Shown here piece by piece: positions 60,051-64,000 of a DNA stretch of 64,000 nucleotides. Source of the DNA: Rhynchopus sp. YZ270_cl-10 (taxonomy: Eukaryota; Euglenozoa; Diplonemea; Diplonemida; Diplonemidae); the NCBI GenBank assembly GCA_964035575.1, contig OZ037925.1:682001-746000 (forward strand), written 5' to 3'. The first letter of the stretch is position 1. The number at the start of each line of letters is the position of its first letter. A program made the position numbers and the translations under genes. Below the pieces are notes generated by a model. It had not been told where the DNA came from, did no database searches, and saw nothing but the letters and a program-made list of their open reading frames with translations.

Positions 60051-61885
60051 ATGCGGCGGAATGTCTGCCGTCTCTTCTTCGCGCCAGGTGACCCGAAGCA
60101 GCCCGCAGGCCTCCGCGCTGTGTGCCCGGTGGCTGCGGATGGGAACCTTGCGACCAATATGACGTCGAAGCTGGACTGGGTCGACGGCGACACTGTACAG
60201 TACATAGAGGAATGCTTTTTGGCGTTGAAAGGCGACCAGGCACTGGCCCGTCAAATTGCTGGTGGCCGCCTCTGCTCGTTAGTACAAAACCTTGAGGACC
60301 GAGGCTGCGAGATCGGGCCACACACTGCCGCGAAGTCCATCGCTTTGATGGCGAAATTCAGTGTTGTAGGGCCCACTATAACGTTCTTCGAGCGTTTTGT
60401 GGGCAAGCATGGGTACGGTCATTACCCTGTTCTGACGGCAATGGCAAGCTTCTATGCAGACCGTGGCGACAAGGAGAGGGCACGCGATTTGCTGCGACGC
60501 ATGCAATCCCATGGTGTGCCTGCCTCAATACACATCTTCCACATTACCCTGCGGCTGCTCGCAATCGACAGAAATGAGGTAGCTGCCTTCCGTGCCATTA
60601 ACACCCTCGCACAGACAAGCATTGCCCCAGTCCGCATCACGGTGCATCTGCTCCTCGCATGCTGCAGAAGTTCTGCAACAGCGAAGACCGTGATTCAGTC
60701 AATCTCCGATGGGAAGTGGGGTAAAGACATCACGGTGGATGAATCCATTTACACGTCAGGTGTGTATTTTTTCAGATGTAAGCCACGAAATGGATTGTAG
60801 GACTGCATGGTTGGGGGTGTCCACCCTACGGTACAGCCGGTCATACCAAAAGGTACACTGTTCACGAGAGGGATTTTGTATTTCAACTCTACTTTTTTGT
60901 GAATGAGAGAGGCTTAGGTGCATCTTGCGAACTTCTTCCCCTCCCCTTTTTACTCTATTATTATGTTTTCTGAACCCTTTTTTTTTTTTGGAGGGTATTT
61001 GCTCTTTTAGGGATCCTCTGAAGAAAACCCTGGCTGCTATCTCCGTGATAGTAGTCTAAAAACCAAACAATTTTGGGCAATCTGCATTTTTTTCAACTAC
61101 CTCCCCCTCCTCCTCCTCCCCTCACAGCAATCAAATGCTGCGCCTTCAACAACGAGGTGGAGGCTGGGTTTCGCTTTATCGAGGAGGTTGCGGCTTCGAA
61201 GGGGCTGCGTGTCACCATTGTCCATTTCAACTCGTTGGCGACGGTCTGCCGCAGCGCTGCCGACATGCCTGCACTGGAACGCTGCATCCGCGTCATGCGC
61301 AGCCACGGCCTGCAGCCTGACTACGTCTTCTATAGCGTCATCATCTCCGCCTGCGAGGAACGGCTTCGGGGCAGCGGGCGGGACGAACAACAACGCTGGC
61401 TTGATGTTGCGGAGGCTGCCTTTGAGCAGCTTTGGGCACAACTCGATGCACAACAGGCTGCGACCAAACGCTCTGCAACCGAAGAACTCTCAAACTCCGG
61501 TCTCGGCGTCTTCGTCGCCCTAGGACGCTGCTACGCATGCCTCGGCAACGTCACCGCACTACAAAACCTCCGCAAGCAACTCAACACCCGCGGCATCCAC
61601 GACTTCGACGCCCTCGTTGCGCTAGAAGCAGAATGCCAACGGCACCACATGCAGTTCTCCTCCGCATGGATGCCGCTCGACCCAACCCTCCCAAGGGAGT
61701 ACATGAACTCTAAGAACGACGCACCCCGACCCCATCCCCCGGTGCCGAAGATGGCGGTGCAAAGTGATACCTCATGTAGGGTGAAGAAGGAGGAGGAGGA
61801 TGTGCGTAAAGAGGATTGGTTTGTGCTGCTCTCGGAAGGTGCGAATATCAACGCAGATCTGCGCAAGGCGGCGAAGGTGGCGTAG
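60051..61885 (+). CDS. Pentatricopeptide repeat (PPR) protein, two exons
   Basis: Exons 60051-60759 and 61128-61885 join in phase (709 + 758 nt) to give 488 residues. Helical-pair PPR motifs are clear, for example YPVLTAMASFYADRGDKERA with LLRRMQSHGVPAS (about 125-160) and FNSLATVCRSAADMPALERC with IRVMRSHGLQPD (second exon). The family binds single-stranded RNA, usually in mitochondria or plastids. The N-terminus MRRNVCRLFFAPG is basic and compatible with organelle import. The C-terminal tail is charged and Lys/Glu-rich. The intron donor is GTGTGTA and the acceptor CTCACAG. The 368-nt intron holds family F, A and G repeats and a C-like tail. The ATG follows CCCTACAG and CCTAG in a CA-rich leader. 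Confidence 0.9.
60773..60892 (+). repeat. Family F repeat in the PPR intron
   Basis: GATGTAAGCCACGAAATGG, GTCCACCCTACGG, GGTCATACCAAAAGGTACAC, GATTTTGTATTTCAACTC. It begins 13 nt after the donor. Confidence 0.88.
60900..60950 (+). repeat. Partial family A repeat in the PPR intron
   Basis: GAATGAGAGAGGCTTAGGTG, CATCTTGCGAACTTCTTCC. Confidence 0.75.
61030..61127 (+). repeat. Family G repeat and C-like tail at the PPR acceptor
   Basis: CTGGCTGCTATCTCCGTGAT, AGTAGTCTAAAAACCAAACA, then CTGCATTTTTTTCAACTACC and a C/T run to CTCACAG. Confidence 0.7.
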
Positions 61886-62100
61886 GGATGTTGTGTTCAA
61901 AAAAAACCTCCAACATGTTTCAATTCCAGCGATAACGATGTTTGCAGCCACCTTTTGCACCCAGTTTCGGAATGCGGTGTTATCCCAGATCGGTAGTGGG
62001 TCTCTGTGTGCGGCTGATGCTGCAATCTTAGGGGTTTTATACACAATGTACTGCAGTTCAGAAGAAAAAATGTGGTACAAAAATGCCCAATGTTTCCTTT

Positions 62101-63026
62101 TTCATACTTGGACCGCCCGAAATATATTTCGGGCGAATTCGGGCGAATTTTTCGGGCGCGGATCCCGAGCGCCCGAAATGTGCCCGAAATATATTTCGGG
62201 CGTTTTAAAGGGAATTTATACGTAATTCGGGCGAATTCGGGCGCATTTCGGGCGAATTCGGGCACATTTCGGGCGATTTCGGGCAGATTCGGGCGAATTC
62301 GGGCGCCCAACCAGTATCTTATGTGTGCTGGGAAGCATGCTATCAGTGAAAAAATCTAACGCTTTATTTGAAAGATTGGCACAAAATTTGTTCAAAGAAA
62401 AAAAAAATTGAGCAAAAATTCCTAGTAGAACCCAACTTATATGAGTGCAGCTCTGTTAGCAGCCACGTATAAAACCGATTTCCCTAACAATTTACACTAA
62501 AATACTACTAAAAACGTAAAAAGGCGATTTTTCACGTTTTTGGGCATCTCCTGAGCAACTACAGGCCCGAAACACCCCGAGAATGGGTCAGAACCACCCT
62601 GTGACCCGAAAATTCACAAAAATTCACCCTGAAATACGAAAAAATAGTGAAAACCCGGTTCATAATGTGTTTTGGGTAGGAATAAGCAAATGATAGTCAG
62701 AAAACCCGTGATTTGGTGGTTGATTCTCACGGGCCTCCAAAGTGCACTCAGGTGTACAAAAGTTTTCGATTCTTGCTTATTTTGACAGATTTGGCATCAA
62801 ATATTTCCAAATATAAAAAGTTTTTTGCGAAAATGAGTAGAACCCTACCTAGTCGGTTTTCACTACGGAAAAAGCGCCCGAATTCGCCCGAAATCTGCAT
62901 TTCGGGCGATTTCGGGCGTTTTCGGGCGACTTCGGGCGCACAAAATCGCCCGAAATCCGCCCCTAATTCGCCCGAAATCGCCCGAAATGCCCGAAATATA
63001 TTTCGGGCGGTCCAAGTATGAAACTT
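62101..63026. mobile_element. GCCCGAAAT-iteron inverted-repeat element, about 0.93 kb
   Basis: The ends are mirror images: CATACTTGGACCGCCCGAAA on the left and TTTCGGGCGGTCCAAGTATG on the right. The terminal 200 bp on each side are filled with 8-10-bp TTCGGGCGAA-type units in both orientations. The interior is AT-rich and non-coding. Flanks share CTTTTT, but the duplication is not exact. Confidence 0.8.
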
Positions 63027-63134
63027 TTTGAGCAATTTCTCCTGATTTTTTTTTGTCAACTTTTTTTTCTGATGGAAAAGCCTCGAAATAGATAGGGCAA
63101 CATACCAAAAAGGTACACAAAATACTTTGTATTC

Positions 63135-63170
63135 CTCTACAACACACCCGAGGATTCTCCACTATTTCCC
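63135..63170 (-). repeat. Family D repeat, reverse orientation
   Basis: CTCTACAACACACCCGAGGA, TTCTCCACTATTTCC is the reverse complement of TAGTGGAGAATCCTCGGGTG and flank. Confidence 0.75.
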
Positions 63171-63187
63171 CCCCCTCCCTCCCCTCA

Positions 63188-63279
63188 CAGCAGAGAATAA
63201 GCCGGGTCCCCGGTCCCTGGGTTTCCTGGTGCAGGTCAAGGTCCTGGTCCCAGTCCTGGTCAAGGTTCCGGGTCTTATT
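63188..63279 (+). repeat. 92-bp hairpin upstream of the Mpp10-like gene
   Basis: CAGCAGAGAATAAG...CTTATTCTCTGCTG close a stem. Inside, GGTCAAGGTCCTGGTCCCAG and related CCTGGT/ACCAGG units add pairing. It may be a small MITE or a leader structure, ending about 125 nt before the ATG. Confidence 0.8.
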
Positions 63280-63402
63280 CTCTGCTGGGCCTCCCCTCCC
63301 TTCCCCTCGCCCAACCCCCCCCCACCCCACCCCACCCAAGCCTACAGGGGATACCGAAAAGACCCTGTACACAAAACACAACCCCCCACCCCTCGATTAA
63401 CA

Positions 63403-64000
63403 ATGGGACGAGCCAGAAAGGGTGCAAAGGCCAAAAAGGCCGCACCGCCTGGCGGTGCTGTTGGCGCCATGGTAGCTGACGCCGCATCCTCCCTCGGCGG
63501 CGCTCTGCAGACACCCGAGACGTTTGTCGAGAAGCCTGCAGACGTTGTCTCCGCCCTGCGAGGAGCGTGCGCTTCCTTCTACGCTGCTGCAAAGGTAGGG
63601 CAGAGCGCAGGACAGGCACGGCTGTTTACAGCGGGGAGCTTCACATCGGATCAGATCCTTCCACAGTTGGATAGTCTCACTGACTCCGTTTGCGCTCAGG
63701 TTGAGTCTACCCTGGCAGACTACACCACCACATCCCCACAGAAGGACGCAAAAAGCTCTGAAGAATCAGAGGGCCCAGAGGGTACAGACGACGTCGACGG
63801 GGAGGGGGCAGAAGCGTCATTGGAGATGGAGGAGGATGAGGATGAGGATGAGGACGAAGGTGACGAAATGTCCCTCGACGAAGAGATGGAAGACCTCGAG
63901 GAGATGGAGGAGGGCGAAGAAGGGGAGGAGTCGGAGGAGGAGGATGAAGAGGATGAGGAGGGAGGGGCGCTGGAAGAGGAGATGATGAAGCATAAGGGGA
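63403..64000 (+). CDS. U3 snoRNP protein Mpp10-like, N-terminal part (cut by window end)
   Basis: The first 199 residues are visible; no stop occurs before the window edge. The N-terminus is basic (MGRARKGAKAKKA). Residues about 38-105 resemble the Mpp10 N-terminal region: PETFVEK..., a helical segment with FY, then FTSDQILPQL, comparable to FDDEQIWQQL in human MPHOSPH10. A long Glu/Asp tract follows (about 140-195), as in Mpp10. Mpp10 scaffolds the small-subunit processome in the nucleolus. A generic acidic nucleolar protein is the alternative. The ATG follows CCTACAG at 63346 and a CA-rich leader with a hairpin upstream. Confidence 0.55.
   Translation, partial: MGRARKGAKAKKAAPPGGAVGAMVADAASSLGGALQTPETFVEKPADVVSALRGACASFYAAAKVGQSAGQARLFTAGSFTSDQILPQLDSLTDSVCAQVESTLADYTTTSPQKDAKSSEESEGPEGTDDVDGEGAEASLEMEEDEDEDEDEGDEMSLDEEMEDLEEMEEGEEGEESEEEDEEDEEGGALEEEMMKHKG

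Larger units (their letters stand above)
61886..63402. other. Spacer between the PPR and Mpp10-like genes
   Basis: Dominated by the 0.93-kb CATACTTGGACC palindromic element, then a family D antisense copy (63135) and a 92-bp hairpin (63188). No gene. Confidence 0.65.

Noticed and set aside
1-64000. Firm assignment to a named diplonemid genome
   Set aside because: Co-orientation, leader CAGs and rRNA hints fit Euglenozoa, but no spliced-leader RNA gene or complete rRNA is present to prove it.

Overview
The window looks like nuclear DNA of a unicellular eukaryote. GC-rich protein genes sit in AT-rich spacer full of long T and A runs. Introns are canonical GT-AG, stops are TAA, TAG and TGA, and the proteins are eukaryote-specific (major vault protein, REV1, proteasome Rpn9, PPR, an Mpp10-like protein). 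All twelve genes lie on the + strand. Most starts are preceded by a CAG 25-50 nt upstream and then a short CA-rich leader, and two genes are only 62 nt apart. This layout resembles the directional gene clusters and spliced-leader systems of Euglenozoa such as diplonemids. An 18S-like fragment at about 21.4 kb is compatible with that, but I cannot name the organism, and the lineage is inference.

Layout: 1-3.65 kb is repeat-rich spacer. 3.65-14.56 kb is a gene cluster: major vault protein with a GGTGAA tandem array at its stop codon, REV1 polymerase, a phytanoyl-CoA dioxygenase-like enzyme, a kelch protein and an ankyrin protein. 14.6-23.8 kb has no intact gene: a 1.5 kb inverted-repeat element, 18S rRNA fragments, a 63-bp minisatellite, a decayed hAT transposase and an 11-bp satellite. 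23.8-27.3 kb is a six-exon Rpn9/PSMD13 gene. 28.7-30.1 kb is a probably acylated Tudor-like protein. 30.1-46.6 kb is a gene desert of nested MITEs, short hairpin repeats and two 28S rRNA fragments on opposite strands. 46.6-64 kb holds a coiled-coil protein, a Tudor/UVR/SLC25 fusion, a secreted astacin-PA14 protease, a two-exon PPR protein and the start of an Mpp10-like protein.

The most unusual feature is a set of at least eight short (about 35-140 nt) dispersed repeat families. Most can form a stem-loop. Families A, B, C and F are followed by a pyrimidine tract, and every copy I found is in the gene-sense orientation. Families D, E and G end in an A-rich tract and occur on both strands. The 3' ends of A, C or F lie just upstream of the splice acceptor in nearly every intron here, and F lies just upstream of the start codons of two genes. 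One A hairpin, as a perfect 8-bp stem, fills the 62-nt gap between REV1 and its neighbour. Families A and B keep the same loop and tail but have different, still-pairing stems. They may be mobile or conserved RNA modules tied to cis- or trans-splicing. MITEs of hAT, piggyBac-like and TA-target types have inserted into these repeats, which gives relative ages.
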